Assembly: GCA_021778635.1 (NCBI GenBank) | Contig: JAJYCD010000030.1 | Span: forward strand, 1-36,461 | Origin: Actinomycetes bacterium | GTDB taxonomy: Bacteria > Actinomycetota > Actinomycetes > Actinomycetales > Cellulomonadaceae | DNA length: 36,461 bases | Direction of reading: 5' to 3' | Part shown: positions 15,711 to 24,148 of the stretch, piece by piece | Numbering within the stretch: position 1 is the stretch's first letter | Layout: each line of letters opens with the position of its first letter | Program-made: the position numbers and the translations under genes | Notes under the pieces: generated by a model | What the model was told of the DNA's origin: nothing | Seen by the model: only the letters and a program-made list of their open reading frames with translations | Database searches by the model: none

Positions 15711-16559
15711 ATGGTGACCGAGGACGATCTCACCCTCAGCGACGGGCGCACGCTGCACGTGTACGACGCCGCAGCGCACGACACCTGCGGGCGGCTCGTC
15801 GTCGTCTGGCACCACGGGACCCCCAACACCGGCGCACCGCCCGAGCCCCTGCTCGCTGCGGCCGATCAGCGCGGCATCCGGTGGGTGTCCTACGACCGAC
15901 CCGGCTACGGCGGGTCGACGCCGCTCGAGGGTCGGGACGTGGCGTCGGCGGCGGCGGACGTCGCCGCGATCGCCGATGCGCTGGGCGTCGGCAGCTTCGC
16001 CGTCATGGGTCACTCCGGTGGCGGCCCGCACGCGCTCGCGTGCAGCGCGCTCCTGCCCGACCGGGTCGTGGCGGCCGTCTCGGTCGCCGGTCTCGCGCCG
16101 ATGAACGCGAAGGGGATCGACTGGTTCGGGGGCATGGCCGGGTCCGGCGTCGCCGAGCTGCACGCTGCGATGGAGGGCCGCGAGGCGCTCGAGGAGTGCC
16201 TCGCGTCGGGCGAGTACGACCCGCAGATGTTCACCGCGTCGGACCATGCCGCCCTGGCCGGCGACTGGTCGTGGCTGCTCACCGTCGTCGCCCAGGCGCA
16301 GGCCGGCGGTCGGGGTGGGATGGTGGCGGACGACCTCGCGTACGTGCGCCCGTGGGGGTTCGAGCCGGCCTCGACGGTCGCACCGACCCTGATCCTCCAG
16401 GGCGGGCAGGACCGGATCGTGCCCCGCGCGCACGGGGCGTGGTTCGCGCGTCACGTCAGGTCCGCGACGTTCTGGCTGCGGCCGCTCGACGGGCACATCT
16501 CGGTGCTGGGCTCGGCGGTCGCGGCGATGGACTGGCTGACCGAGCACGCGCACGACTGA
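15711..16559 (+). CDS. Alpha/beta-fold hydrolase
   Basis: 282 residues with the classical alpha/beta-hydrolase order: HHGTP oxyanion loop (34-38), YDRPGYGGS, nucleophile elbow GHSGGG (Ser102), acid region QGGQDRIVP and the catalytic His in DGHISVL near the C-terminus. No signal peptide. Substrate unknown; relatives include esterases, lipases and haloperoxidase-like enzymes. The start ATG-GTG at 15711 follows a TACGCT -10-like sequence by 6 bases (tacgctaggcggATG), which points to a leaderless transcript. The gene is monocistronic in appearance and converges on the GyrI-like gene. Confidence 0.9.
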   Translation: MVTEDDLTLSDGRTLHVYDAAAHDTCGRLVVVWHHGTPNTGAPPEPLLAAADQRGIRWVSYDRPGYGGSTPLEGRDVASAAADVAAIADALGVGSFAVMGHSGGGPHALACSALLPDRVVAAVSVAGLAPMNAKGIDWFGGMAGSGVAELHAAMEGREALEECLASGEYDPQMFTASDHAALAGDWSWLLTVVAQAQAGGRGGMVADDLAYVRPWGFEPASTVAPTLILQGGQDRIVPRAHGAWFARHVRSATFWLRPLDGHISVLGSAVAAMDWLTEHAHD

Positions 16560-16593
16560 GCACGCGCACGACCGAGGCGGCGGGCAGCGCCGA

Positions 16594-17049
16594 TCAGGCG
16601 ACCGGGAAGACGATCCTGGTCCGCCAGAGATGCGGGTCCGCCTCGGCACCGGGACCCAGGAGGTACTCCTCCCACATCTCCGGGGCCGGGGTCAGGTCGT
16701 GCTCGGCGAACCACTCGGTGAGCTCGTCGTAGGTCGCCGCGAGGGAGTCGTACGAACCCCGATGAATCGCCATGACCGCGTCCCCGCCGCGCAGCGTCGC
16801 CGCGGCCAGCCCGGCCTCCAGGTCCCACGGGCGCGCGAGCGGGAACCCGGCGAGCACGTCGACGGTCTCGGTGACGAGGCCCCGGTACAGCGCGACCGGC
16901 GGGCCGGCCGGAGCGACGCCGTGGCGCCCGAGCTCCTCGGCGGTGGCGGTGAAGGCTCGGGCGAAGAACGCCGTGAGCGCCCCCATCGGGACGACCTCCC
17001 GCACGCCGGCGACGGCCTGCGGCTCCAGGTGGACTCGTGTGATCGTCAT
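16594..17049 (-). CDS. GyrI-like / AraC effector-binding domain protein
   Basis: 151 residues forming a stand-alone effector-binding domain: TITRVHLEPQAVAGVREVV at the N-terminus, a central GPPVALYRG and a C-terminal WRTRIVFPVA strand. The fold (two SHS2 modules) binds small amphipathic ligands in SbmC/GyrI and in the C-terminal domain of Rob-like regulators. There is no HTH, so it would be a ligand-binding or protective protein rather than a transcription factor. ATG at 17049 is preferred over an in-frame GTG at 17061 because GAGGG sits about 6 bases before the ATG. The upstream 139 bp is shared with the divergent ABC exporter operon. Confidence 0.82.
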   Translation of the reverse strand: MTITRVHLEPQAVAGVREVVPMGALTAFFARAFTATAEELGRHGVAPAGPPVALYRGLVTETVDVLAGFPLARPWDLEAGLAAATLRGGDAVMAIHRGSYDSLAATYDELTEWFAEHDLTPAPEMWEEYLLGPGAEADPHLWRTRIVFPVA

Positions 17050-17188
17050 GATGACCCTCACTCCGCTCAGGCGAGCCCCGGGTCGAGACCCGCTACCTCA
17101 GCGGAGCAGAGCACTCGACGCAGCAGGAAGGGACCGAAGTCCTAGACCAGAAGGTGCCCCGTGCGGCCCGCGGTTCCACGATGAGGTC

Positions 17189-18103
17189 ATGAGCGACATC
17201 GCGATCTCGATCCGCGGCCTCGTCAAGGACTACGCGACGGTCCGGGCGCTCGACGGCGTCGACCTCGACGTCCGGCGCGGCGAGGTCCTGGGCTTCCTCG
17301 GCCCCAACGGCGCGGGCAAGTCGACCACCATCCGGATCCTGCTCGACCTGCTCCGCCCGACGGCGGGCACCGCCGAGATCCTCGGCGTCCCGACCCACCT
17401 CGCGACCCCGGAGCTGCGGGCTCGCGTCGGCTACCTCCCCGGCGAGCTCGCGATGCCGCCCGCCAAGACCGCCGGCGGCTACCTGCACTACCTGGCGGCC
17501 CTGCGCGGCGGCGCCGGGGCGGACCGGATCTCGTCGCTCGCCGACCGCTTCTCCCTCGACCTGGACCGGCGGATCCACGGGCTCTCCAAGGGCAACAAGC
17601 AGAAGGTGGGCGTCGTGCAGGCGTTCATGCACGCCCCCGAGCTGCTGATCCTCGACGAGCCGACGAGCGGCCTCGACCCCCTGCTGCAGCGCGAGTTCCT
17701 GGACCTGGTGGGCGAGGCGCACGACGCCGGCGCGACCGTGCTGATGTCGTCGCACGTGCTGAGCGAGGTCGAGGAGTCGGCCGGTCGGGTCGCGATCATC
17801 CGCGAGGGCGTCGTGGTGGACGTCGACGACGTCGCCGACCTGCGACGTCGCGCCGGTCAGCAGGTGCTCCTGCAGTTCGACGAGCCGGCCGACGTCACCT
17901 GGCTCTCGCACGTGCCGGACCTGACCGACGTCGTCGCCGACGGGACCTCGCTGCGCGTCCGGTTGCACGGCGAACCCGACGCCCTGCTCAAGGCCGCAGC
18001 CCGGCACCACGTCGTGCGGTGGCACGCCGAGGACCGCGAGCTCGAGGACCTCTTCCTCGACACGTACCGCGGTCGCTCGCTCAGCGCCGACGGAGTCCGC
18101 TGA
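17189..18103 (+). CDS. ABC transporter ATP-binding protein
   Basis: 304 residues: Walker A GPNGAGKST, Walker B LLILDEPTSGLD, H-loop SSHVLSEVEE and the variant signature LSKGNKQK in place of LSGGQ. That variant is common in a group of actinobacterial antibiotic or multidrug exporters. The last 90 or so residues form a regulatory-type C-terminal extension. ATG at 17189 has a GAGG only 2-3 bases upstream, so translation may begin on a short leader. The stop TGA shares one base with the ATG of the permease gene, indicating a coupled two-gene exporter. It is divergent from the GyrI-like ligand-binding gene, which may relate to the same small molecule, though this is inference. Confidence 0.92.
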   Translation: MSDIAISIRGLVKDYATVRALDGVDLDVRRGEVLGFLGPNGAGKSTTIRILLDLLRPTAGTAEILGVPTHLATPELRARVGYLPGELAMPPAKTAGGYLHYLAALRGGAGADRISSLADRFSLDLDRRIHGLSKGNKQKVGVVQAFMHAPELLILDEPTSGLDPLLQREFLDLVGEAHDAGATVLMSSHVLSEVEESAGRVAIIREGVVVDVDDVADLRRRAGQQVLLQFDEPADVTWLSHVPDLTDVVADGTSLRVRLHGEPDALLKAAARHHVVRWHAEDRELEDLFLDTYRGRSLSADGVR

Positions 18104-18903
18104 TGCGCGCCGCAGCGGGCACCGTGACCCGCGGAGACCTGGCCGACCACCGCCGGTCGCTCACGATCTGGGCGGTCGCCGTCGCCGCGGTCAGCGCGAT
18201 GTACACCTCGTTCTACCCGACGATCAACGCCGGCGACTGGACGTCGATGCTCGACTCGATGCCGTCGGGGCTGATGACCGCGATGGGATTCGACAACCTC
18301 GCCTCCGCGGCGGGCTACGTCACGTCGACCGTCTACTCGCTGATCGGGCTGGCCCTCGTGCTCGTGCACGGCATCGCGCGCGGCTCGCAGCTGATCGCCG
18401 GCGACGAGGAGGCCGGCATCCTCGAGCTCGAGCTCACCGCGCCCGTGACCAGGGCATCGACGTACGTCGAGCGGCTGGCCGCGCTGTGGATCGACCTGCT
18501 GGCCGTCGTCGCAGCCGTGACGCTCACGATCCTGGTGCTCACGGCGGTCCTCTCCCTCGACATCTCGTGGGGATCGGTGCTGGTCGCGAGCGCGCTGATG
18601 TGGCTCACCGCCGGACTGTTCGGCACGCTCGCGCTCGCGGTCGGCGCGGCGACCGGTCGGCGCGGCACGGCACTTGCCGTCGCGGCAGGGGTCGCGGTCG
18701 CGACGTACGTGCTGCGGGCCATCGGCAACCTCACCGGCTCGGCGTGGATGACGTCGGTCTCGCCGTTCGACTGGTACCTCGGGTCCGACCCGCTCGGCGC
18801 CGGCGCCGTCAGCGGTGACGGGATCGCCCGGCTGCTCGGCGTGACGGTGGTCTGCGCCGTCACCGGACTGGTCGGGCTGCGCAGGCGGGACCTGATGGTG
18901 TGA
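18103..18903 (+). CDS. ABC-2 type permease
   Basis: 266 residues with about six transmembrane segments: near 21-38, 84-101, 127-150, 160-183, 192-212 and 240-258. It is the membrane partner of the upstream ATPase. The helix-hairpin region EAGILELELTAPVTRASTYVERL after TM2 is characteristic of ABC-2 permeases that contact the ATPase. Start and stop are firm (TGATG overlap with the ATPase stop). The substrate is unknown. The gene converges on the FBP-domain gene, with 53 bases between stops and no clear terminator hairpin. Confidence 0.88.
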   Translation: MRAAAGTVTRGDLADHRRSLTIWAVAVAAVSAMYTSFYPTINAGDWTSMLDSMPSGLMTAMGFDNLASAAGYVTSTVYSLIGLALVLVHGIARGSQLIAGDEEAGILELELTAPVTRASTYVERLAALWIDLLAVVAAVTLTILVLTAVLSLDISWGSVLVASALMWLTAGLFGTLALAVGAATGRRGTALAVAAGVAVATYVLRAIGNLTGSAWMTSVSPFDWYLGSDPLGAGAVSGDGIARLLGVTVVCAVTGLVGLRRRDLMV

Positions 18904-18956
18904 GGACGTGACCGACGCACGCCTCCGCCCCGGGTCCGCGCCTGCGCCGCCCGCAC

Positions 18957-19466
18957 TCAGCGTGTGCTGAGGACCTCCTCGACGAACCGGGCGGACCGCT
19001 CGCGCAGGCCGGCGATGCGCCGCTCCACGATCCGCTCCCGGACCGACTCGAGGTCCGTGCCCGCCTCCACGCTCGTCGGGGCGCGGCGCACGTTCTGCGA
19101 GCACAAGAACTCGGTGCAGATGAGCGTGCCGATCGTGTCGCCACGACGCCCGACCGCGCCGCCCCGCCGGGCGACGTACAGCGTGACGTCGTCCGTGACG
19201 ATGACGTCCTGGCACCAGGCGCACATGGCCTTGCTGCGCCGACGGTTCGGGCCGGTGTCGCTCGACCGCAGCAGCACGCCGGTGGGGGCGCCGTCGAGCT
19301 CGAGCACCACGTAGGCGGACAGCGGCGCCTTGCGGTCACGCCACCCGAGGTAGTCGAGGCGGTCCCAGCGCAGCGCGCCGAGGTCGGGAAGGGTCGCCTG
19401 TGCCGCCTCACGGCGGGAGGCGTTGACGAAGCATGCGCGGATCTGGTTCTCGGTCAGGCGAATCAT
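18957..19466 (-). CDS. FBP domain-containing zinc-finger protein (EF-G-binding type)
   Basis: 169 residues. The N-terminal alpha/beta part contains QIRACFVNASRREAAQATLP and the WDRLDYLGWRDRK segment. The C-terminal half carries a four-cysteine zinc site, CAWC at 82-85 and CTEFLC at 117-122. This matches actinobacterial relatives of the FusB/FBP zinc-binding domain. FusB proteins bind elongation factor G and rescue it from fusidic acid; many actinobacterial members are uncharacterised housekeeping proteins, so drug resistance is not implied. ATG at 19466 begins exactly at the family N-terminus; no strong ribosome-binding site precedes it. A candidate 26-residue peptide gene lies 209 bp upstream on the same strand. 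Confidence 0.88.
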   Translation of the reverse strand: MIRLTENQIRACFVNASRREAAQATLPDLGALRWDRLDYLGWRDRKAPLSAYVVLELDGAPTGVLLRSSDTGPNRRRSKAMCAWCQDVIVTDDVTLYVARRGGAVGRRGDTIGTLICTEFLCSQNVRRAPTSVEAGTDLESVRERIVERRIAGLRERSARFVEEVLSTR

Positions 19467-19951
19467 GAGGGTTCTCGGCTTCCGGTACGTCGGGGGCCGC
19501 CGGCCGGGGCGCCGCGCGCACGAGGCACGGCGACGCGCCGCGCACCCGGTGCCGTCACGGCACCCGGAGCCGCCGGCGGCAGGGCTGGGGACGACGCCAC
19601 GCCGGTCCGACCGCCCTCGTCCGTCGAGCACGCGATCGCCCGAGCAGGCGGGACCGGCGTGCGACCGGAGGTGGGTCAGAGGTGCGTGACGAGGGACGCG
19701 CGGGTGCCCGAGCAGGCCATCGCGGCCACCCCGCATCCCGCAGTGACGTCCTGCATCCGCTCGCTCCTGATCCGTCCGGTCTGCCGGTGCGCCTCGAGCG
19801 CGGCCCGACGCGGAGATCGTACGCGAACGACCTGGGAGCGGGACGGCGCTCACCGGTGGGCCGCGCGCCGGGGGCGGCCGTCAGCGGGTTCGGGCGACGG
19901 CTTCGGCGGCTCCGGCCGGCGGCGTCCGACGGCGTCGACAGCGGGCGCAGA
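19467..19951. other. 485-bp gap with a candidate small peptide gene and hairpin
   Basis: Besides the small reading frame at 19676-19756, the minus strand has a TACGAT -10-like hexamer (19821-19816). There is also a 17-base dyad, ggtgccgtcacggcacc (19548-19564), about 80 bases before the FBP gene. These could form a leader region with a peptide and a hairpin. No longer convincing gene was found. Confidence 0.45.
19676..19756 (-). CDS. Candidate 26-residue peptide
   Basis: The peptide begins MQDVTAGCGVAAMACSG and ends LVTHL. It is supported by AGGAG 7 bases upstream of the ATG and by a -10-like TACGAT about 60 bases upstream. It has two cysteines separated by six residues. It has no homology I recognise. 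It could be a leader peptide in the 5' region of the FBP gene, an independent small protein, or chance. There is no signal peptide and no adjacent modification enzyme beyond the upstream general methyltransferase. Confidence 0.35.
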   Translation of the reverse strand: MQDVTAGCGVAAMACSGTRASLVTHL

Positions 19952-20584
19952 TCAGGTGGTCGGCTTGCGGGCCGCGAGCATCTCGATGATGCCGAGAGAG
20001 GTCCGCTCGTGCCGCTCCACCTCGAAGCCGAGCGCGCGCACCTGACGCAGCGGTCGACGGCGGTAGTGCTCACCCTGCAGCGGCACGCTGACGGCGTCGA
20101 CGAGCACCTGGAGCACCCACACCGGCCAGACGGACGATCCGACGTGGTCGGCGAGGAGAAGGAGGCCCCCGGGTCTCAGCACGCGGGCCATCTCGGCGAG
20201 GGCGCGCACGTCGTCGCGGATCCCGCACAGCGCGTACGTGCAGACCACGGTGTCGAAGTGCGCGTCCGGGAACGCCAGGTCCTGCGCGTCCCCGTGGCGG
20301 AGGTCGGCCGACCGACCGAGCGTGTCGGCTCGTCGTCGGGCGACCGCCAGCATCGACGTGCTCCACTCGACCCCCGCGAGCCGGACGTCGTCGGGGTAGT
20401 ACGCGAGGTTCCGCCCGGTCCCGACCGCCACCTCGAGCGTGGCGCCCACCGCTTGCCCGCACAGCCACGACCGGCTGGAGGCGAGGTGGCGGTTCTCGAT
20501 GCGCACCATCGTGCTGTCGTAGGTCGAGGCCTGGTTGTCCCAGTTCCGGCGGAGCCGCGCATCGCGCCGCGAGGTCTCTGACAT
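19952..20584 (-). CDS. Class I SAM-dependent methyltransferase
   Basis: 210 residues with a Rossmann-type fold: motif I LEVAVGTGRN (SAM-binding glycine loop), the acidic VEWSTSML at the end of strand 2, GDAQDLAFPDAHFDTVVCTYAL (motif II region) and ARVLRPGGLLLL (motif III). This pattern fits the Methyltransf_11/UbiE-like group that modifies small molecules or lipids. The substrate is unknown. ATG at 20584 is the only plausible start in frame; an AGGA lies about 11 bases upstream. It follows the tetR gene by 74 bp on the same strand and may be co-transcribed with it. Confidence 0.88.
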   Translation of the reverse strand: MSETSRRDARLRRNWDNQASTYDSTMVRIENRHLASSRSWLCGQAVGATLEVAVGTGRNLAYYPDDVRLAGVEWSTSMLAVARRRADTLGRSADLRHGDAQDLAFPDAHFDTVVCTYALCGIRDDVRALAEMARVLRPGGLLLLADHVGSSVWPVWVLQVLVDAVSVPLQGEHYRRRPLRQVRALGFEVERHERTSLGIIEMLAARKPTT

Positions 20585-20658
20585 GGACGCATCGTCCTGT
20601 CCTTCGCGGCGGTCGGCGATCCGGGACACGCCGGACGGTCGGTCGGGCTCGCGGCGGA

Positions 20659-21270
20659 CTACCTCCCCCAGTCGCCGAGAGCGCCCTCGAGTGCGCCGAG
20701 GGCCGCGTCGATCAGCGACCACCGGTCGTCCTCCGGGCAGCCTGTCGCGACCCAGCGCAGGCAGGCGGCGTCGAGGAATCCGTGGAATCCCCAGAGCGCG
20801 TACTCGTGGCGGGCACCCTGGTCGGGGAGCAGGAGGTCGCGGAGCCGGTCGACGGACTCGCGCCGGGCCTCGCGTCGGATGCTCGCGGCGGGCTCGGGCT
20901 CGGCGCCGAGCGCCAGAAGCGCGGCCGCCCAGGCGGTGGGGTGCTCGCTGACGTGGTCCAGGTACACGATGAGCGAGGTGCGCACCCGGTCGCGCGCCGG
21001 CACGCCCGCGGGGAGTGCGTCGAGCGCGTCGGCCTGCCGGGCGGCGAGGCGGTCGACGTCCTGCTGGACGACCGTCGCGTACAGCTCGGCCTTGCTGGCG
21101 AAGTACCGGTAGACGAGGGCCTCGGAGGCTCCTGCGTCGGCGGCGATCGTCGCGATCGCGACCTGGTCGTACGGGTGCGCGGCGAACGCGGCCGATGCGG
21201 CGGCGGTGATCGCCTCACGACGCTCCTCGGGCGCGAGGCGCTGCCGAGGGGTGCGGTCGGTGCGCGACAT
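20659..21270 (-). CDS. TetR/AcrR family transcriptional regulator
   Basis: 203 residues. The N-terminal HTH spans about 17-60: REAITAAASAAFAAHPYDQVAIATIAADAGASEALVYRYFASKAELYATV, which is the typical TetR pattern. The remaining 140 residues form the all-helical ligand-binding and dimerisation domain. ATG at 21270. It is divergent from the GH13 gene; the 85-bp gap contains a perfect 7-bp dyad (21300-21317), the expected type of site for autoregulation and repression of the divergent gene. The ligand is unknown. It probably also sits at the head of a unit with the methyltransferase gene. Confidence 0.9.
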   Translation of the reverse strand: MSRTDRTPRQRLAPEERREAITAAASAAFAAHPYDQVAIATIAADAGASEALVYRYFASKAELYATVVQQDVDRLAARQADALDALPAGVPARDRVRTSLIVYLDHVSEHPTAWAAALLALGAEPEPAASIRREARRESVDRLRDLLLPDQGARHEYALWGFHGFLDAACLRWVATGCPEDDRWSLIDAALGALEGALGDWGR

Positions 21271-21299
21271 CTTGTGGATCCTACGGCAGCTGACGTACG

Positions 21300-21317
21300 C
21301 TCACTAGCGTTAGTGAG
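21300..21317. promoter_or_regulatory. TetR-type operator between tetR and the GH13 gene
   Basis: CTCACTA and TAGTGAG form a perfect 7-bp dyad around 4 bases (gcgt), in the short gap between the divergent tetR and GH13 genes. Its size and position are typical of an autoregulatory TetR operator. Confidence 0.6.
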
Positions 21318-21355
21318 TTTGCCTCAATAGGATGCGACCGGATCAGGAGGACACC

Positions 21356-22654
21356 GTGACGGAGAGCGCCAGGCCGGAGGGCGCCATGACGACGGGCACC
21401 GCGACCTGGATCGACCGCTGCCTCTGGTGGCACCTCTACCCGCTGGGTTTCACCGGTGCGCCGATTCGCGAGGAGGACGCCGCCGGGGCCGGACCCGGCG
21501 GCGGCCTCGCACGGATCGCCCGGTGGCTCGACTACGCGGTCGAGCTCGGCGTGTCGGGCCTGGCCCTCGGGCCGGTGTTCGCGTCGCAGACGCACGGGTA
21601 CGACAGCGTCGACCAGCTCCGGATCGACCCTCGGCTCGGCAACCTCGATGACGTTGACGACCTCGTCGCCGCCTGCAAGGAACGCGGGCTGCGGGTGCTG
21701 CTCGACGGCGTCTTCAACCACGTCGGCTCCGAGCACCCGCTCTTCCAGCAGGCCATGCGCGAGGGACCGGACGGGGAGTACGCGTCGTTCTTCCGGATCG
21801 ACTGGGACGCGCCCGGGGGCGCGCGGGCCGCCGACTTCGAGGGCCACAGCTCGCTCGTCGCGCTGAACCACGACAGCCGTCAGGTCGCCGCGTACGTGAC
21901 ATCGGTCATGAGCTGTTGGCTCGACCGCGGCGTCGACGGCTGGCGCCTCGACGCCGCGTATGCCGTGGCACCGCAGTTCTGGGCGACCGTGCTGCCCGAG
22001 GTGCGCGCCGCACATCCCGACGCGTGGTTCGTCGGGGAGGTCATCCACGGCGACTACGCGGGCCTCGTGGCGGCGTCCGGGATGGACTCGGTCACGCAGT
22101 ACGAGCTCTGGAAGGCGACCTGGAGCAGCATCGTCGACCGCAACTTCTTCGAGCTGGACTGGACGCTGTCCCGGCACAACGCGCTGCTCGACCGGTTCAC
22201 CCCGATGACGTTCGTCGGGAACCACGACGTCAGCCGGATCGCCAGCACGGTGGGCGACGCCGGAGCCGTCCTCGCCCTGGTGATCCTGTTGACGACCGGC
22301 GGGGTGCCGTCGATCTACTACGGCGACGAGCAGGCGCTCACCGGGGTCAAGGAGGACCGCCTCGGTGGCGACGACGCGGTCCGGCCGGAGTACCCGGACG
22401 ACCCCGGCCGGCTCCCCGAGCGCGGCCGGTGGATGTACCGGATCCACCAGGACCTGATCGGGCTGCGTCGGCGTCATCCATGGCTCGTGACCGCACGGAC
22501 CACGACGGTCTCGCTGACCAACACGAGCTACGTCTACCGGGCGCGCGCCGCACAGGGCGACAACTCCCTGCAGGTCGAGCTGGACGTCACCGACGGGCCG
22601 CGCGCACGCGTGCTGGACGGCGACGGGAACGTCCTCTTCGCCTTCGGCGGGTGA
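21356..22654 (+). CDS. GH13 alpha-amylase family enzyme, cytoplasmic
   Basis: 432 residues with the four GH13 regions: DGVFNHVG (117-124), GWRLDAAY (nucleophile Asp199), FVGEVIHG (acid/base Glu228) and FVGNHDVSRI (third carboxylate Asp291). A short C-terminal beta domain follows. There is no signal peptide, so it acts in the cytoplasm on maltodextrins, trehalose- or sucrose-like substrates; specificity is not resolved. The GTG at 21356 was chosen because AGGAGG lies 5 bases upstream; an in-frame ATG at 21332 overlaps no such signal. A divergent TetR gene and operator precede it, which is unusual for a sugar enzyme. Confidence 0.92.
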   Translation: MTESARPEGAMTTGTATWIDRCLWWHLYPLGFTGAPIREEDAAGAGPGGGLARIARWLDYAVELGVSGLALGPVFASQTHGYDSVDQLRIDPRLGNLDDVDDLVAACKERGLRVLLDGVFNHVGSEHPLFQQAMREGPDGEYASFFRIDWDAPGGARAADFEGHSSLVALNHDSRQVAAYVTSVMSCWLDRGVDGWRLDAAYAVAPQFWATVLPEVRAAHPDAWFVGEVIHGDYAGLVAASGMDSVTQYELWKATWSSIVDRNFFELDWTLSRHNALLDRFTPMTFVGNHDVSRIASTVGDAGAVLALVILLTTGGVPSIYYGDEQALTGVKEDRLGGDDAVRPEYPDDPGRLPERGRWMYRIHQDLIGLRRRHPWLVTARTTTVSLTNTSYVYRARAAQGDNSLQVELDVTDGPRARVLDGDGNVLFAFGG

Positions 22655-22698
22655 GGAGTCACGACCTCCCGCGTCGAGGTCCGGAGGCCCGATCGCCC

Positions 22699-22725
22699 AA
22701 CGTTCCGAGGTGGTGATCCGTTCAC
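22699..22725 (+). promoter_or_regulatory. Putative ECF-type promoter of the first sigma/anti-sigma cassette
   Basis: aacgttcc (22699-22706) and cgttcac (22719-22725) are separated by 12 bases, with the second block 53 bases before the ATG. The same blocks, spacing and distance recur before the second cassette (28428-28454), within otherwise less conserved DNA. This suggests an autoregulated promoter read by both sigma factors. Confidence 0.5.
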
Positions 22726-22771
22726 ACAGTGAGACGATCAGATCGCAGGAGCGCACGAGGGGAGCTCGCTG

Positions 22772-23320
22772 ATGGCAGCGTGGCAAGGCCTCCTCGAGGA
22801 GCTCGTGCGAGACCGGCGACCGGCGCTGATCGGGTACGCCGCGCTTCTGTCCGGTGACCGCAGTGAGGCCGAGGACCTGGTGCACGACGCCGTCGTGCGC
22901 ACGTTCGGGCGACCGCGATCGTTCCCGAACGTCAATGCCGCCGACGCCTACGTCCGGCGCGCGATCGCCAGCGCGTTCATCGACCGCGTGCGGTCGAAGC
23001 GCAGCAGGCTCGCAGCGCTTCCACGCCTGGTCGCGTCCGCCGCCGGCCCGGAAGACGATGCCGCGGCTCGGCTGGACGTGCGCGCGGCCCTGCTCACCTT
23101 GCCCCGACGCGAGCGGACCTGCGTGGTCATGCGCTTCTACGACGACCTGAGGGTGGCCGACATCGCCGCGACGCTCGGGCTGAGCGACGGGGCCGTCAAG
23201 CGCTACCTGAGCGACGGCATCCACCATCTGAACGCGGAGCTTGGTACCGCAGCCGACCCGTACGCCGGGGACCCCCCGACGGCAGTCGTCGACGTGATCG
23301 CGAAGGGATCGGGCCGATGA
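22772..23320 (+). CDS. ECF RNA polymerase sigma factor (SigE/SigM type), copy 1
   Basis: 182 residues. Region 2 is recognisable in LIGYAALLSGDRSEAEDLVHDAVVRTFGR and the AYVRRAIASAFIDRVRSKRSR segment. Region 4 spans about 105-150 with LPRRERTCVVMRFYDDLRVADIAATLGLSDGAVKRYLSDGIHHL, a typical HTH. It would redirect RNA polymerase to a small regulon. ATG at 22772 has GAGGGGAG about 7 bases upstream. Its stop overlaps the start of the membrane partner gene (ATGA), so the two are coupled. About four residues in five match the second copy at 28501, which shows a relatively recent duplication. Confidence 0.92.
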   Translation: MAAWQGLLEELVRDRRPALIGYAALLSGDRSEAEDLVHDAVVRTFGRPRSFPNVNAADAYVRRAIASAFIDRVRSKRSRLAALPRLVASAAGPEDDAAARLDVRAALLTLPRRERTCVVMRFYDDLRVADIAATLGLSDGAVKRYLSDGIHHLNAELGTAADPYAGDPPTAVVDVIAKGSGR

Positions 23321-24105
23321 GCGACGAGCTGTCAGCGCTCCTCCGCGCTGCCGCGCGCGACGAGGCATCTGCGGCCGAAGGCGAGTTCCCGTACACGTCG
23401 GCGGTCCTGGACCGGTACGTCGGTGACGTCCGGCGCCACCGGGTGGCCGGCATGGCGACGCTCGCCGTTGCGGCCGTCACCGTGGTCGGCCTGGCCGCTC
23501 TCGGGGTGGGCCAGCTGCTGCCGACCGGCCCGACCGTGGTCTCCCCGTTGCCGGCTGCGACCTCCTCCGCGTCACCCGAGCCCTCCGCGACGCCCACCCC
23601 CACCGTCGAGCCGTCCACGACGCCGGTCCCGTCTCCGACCCTGGACCCGTCTCCGAGCTCGACGCCGACCACACCGAGCCTGCCCACGACTGCACCCCCG
23701 CCTGCGCCTACGAGCACGACACCCGCGGTCCCGGTGCCCGGTCCGGTCACCGGCGTGAAGGGATGGACTGGCGGAGGCTCCGGGGAGACCACGGTCACCT
23801 GGGACCAGGGCGCCGATGCCACCGGCTACCGCGTCTACCGATCCGACTCGCTGAGCGGCCCGTTCGTGGTGGCGGCGACGTTCGACGTCGCCACCGGCAC
23901 GACGACGATCGCGCCCGCCTTCATCAATGACTACGTCGTCATCTGGTCCTACAGCGAAGGCGCGCTCCAGGTCGTGTCCTACACCGATGCGATCGGCTAC
24001 CTCGAACCCACCTACTACAGGGTCGCGGCATTCACCTCTGGCGGCGAGGGTCCGCTCTCGCCCATCGTGTGCGCCACGCCGCCGGGCAGCCCGTTCACCT
24101 GCTGA
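23317..24105 (+). CDS. Membrane protein with FnIII-like ectodomain, candidate anti-sigma factor, copy 1
   Basis: 262 residues. A cytosolic N-terminus of about 45 residues (SDELSALLRAAARDEASA) precedes one transmembrane helix (about 46-66). A Pro/Ser/Thr-rich stalk of about 75 residues follows. The C-terminal domain of about 115 residues resembles fibronectin type III: GETTVTWDQGADATGYRVYRSDSLSGPF, with a late YYRVAAFTSGGEGP strand. Two conserved cysteines end the protein (VCATPPGSPFTC). Coupling to an ECF sigma gene suggests that the cytosolic part holds the sigma factor inactive. The HxxxCxxC zinc anti-sigma motif is absent, so this is inference. The ectodomain may sense a carbohydrate or cell-wall signal. 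Confidence 0.8.
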   Translation: MSDELSALLRAAARDEASAAEGEFPYTSAVLDRYVGDVRRHRVAGMATLAVAAVTVVGLAALGVGQLLPTGPTVVSPLPAATSSASPEPSATPTPTVEPSTTPVPSPTLDPSPSSTPTTPSLPTTAPPPAPTSTTPAVPVPGPVTGVKGWTGGGSGETTVTWDQGADATGYRVYRSDSLSGPFVVAATFDVATGTTTIAPAFINDYVVIWSYSEGALQVVSYTDAIGYLEPTYYRVAAFTSGGEGPLSPIVCATPPGSPFTC

Positions 24106-24148
24106 CGTCCACGACCTTTGGGGGCGCCGCGGCTGTCGCCTGGCGGAC

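Noticed and set aside
18957-19466. Annotation of the FBP-domain protein as a fusidic acid resistance gene
   Set aside because: Actinobacterial members appear widespread and are not shown to confer resistance; only the domain is supported.
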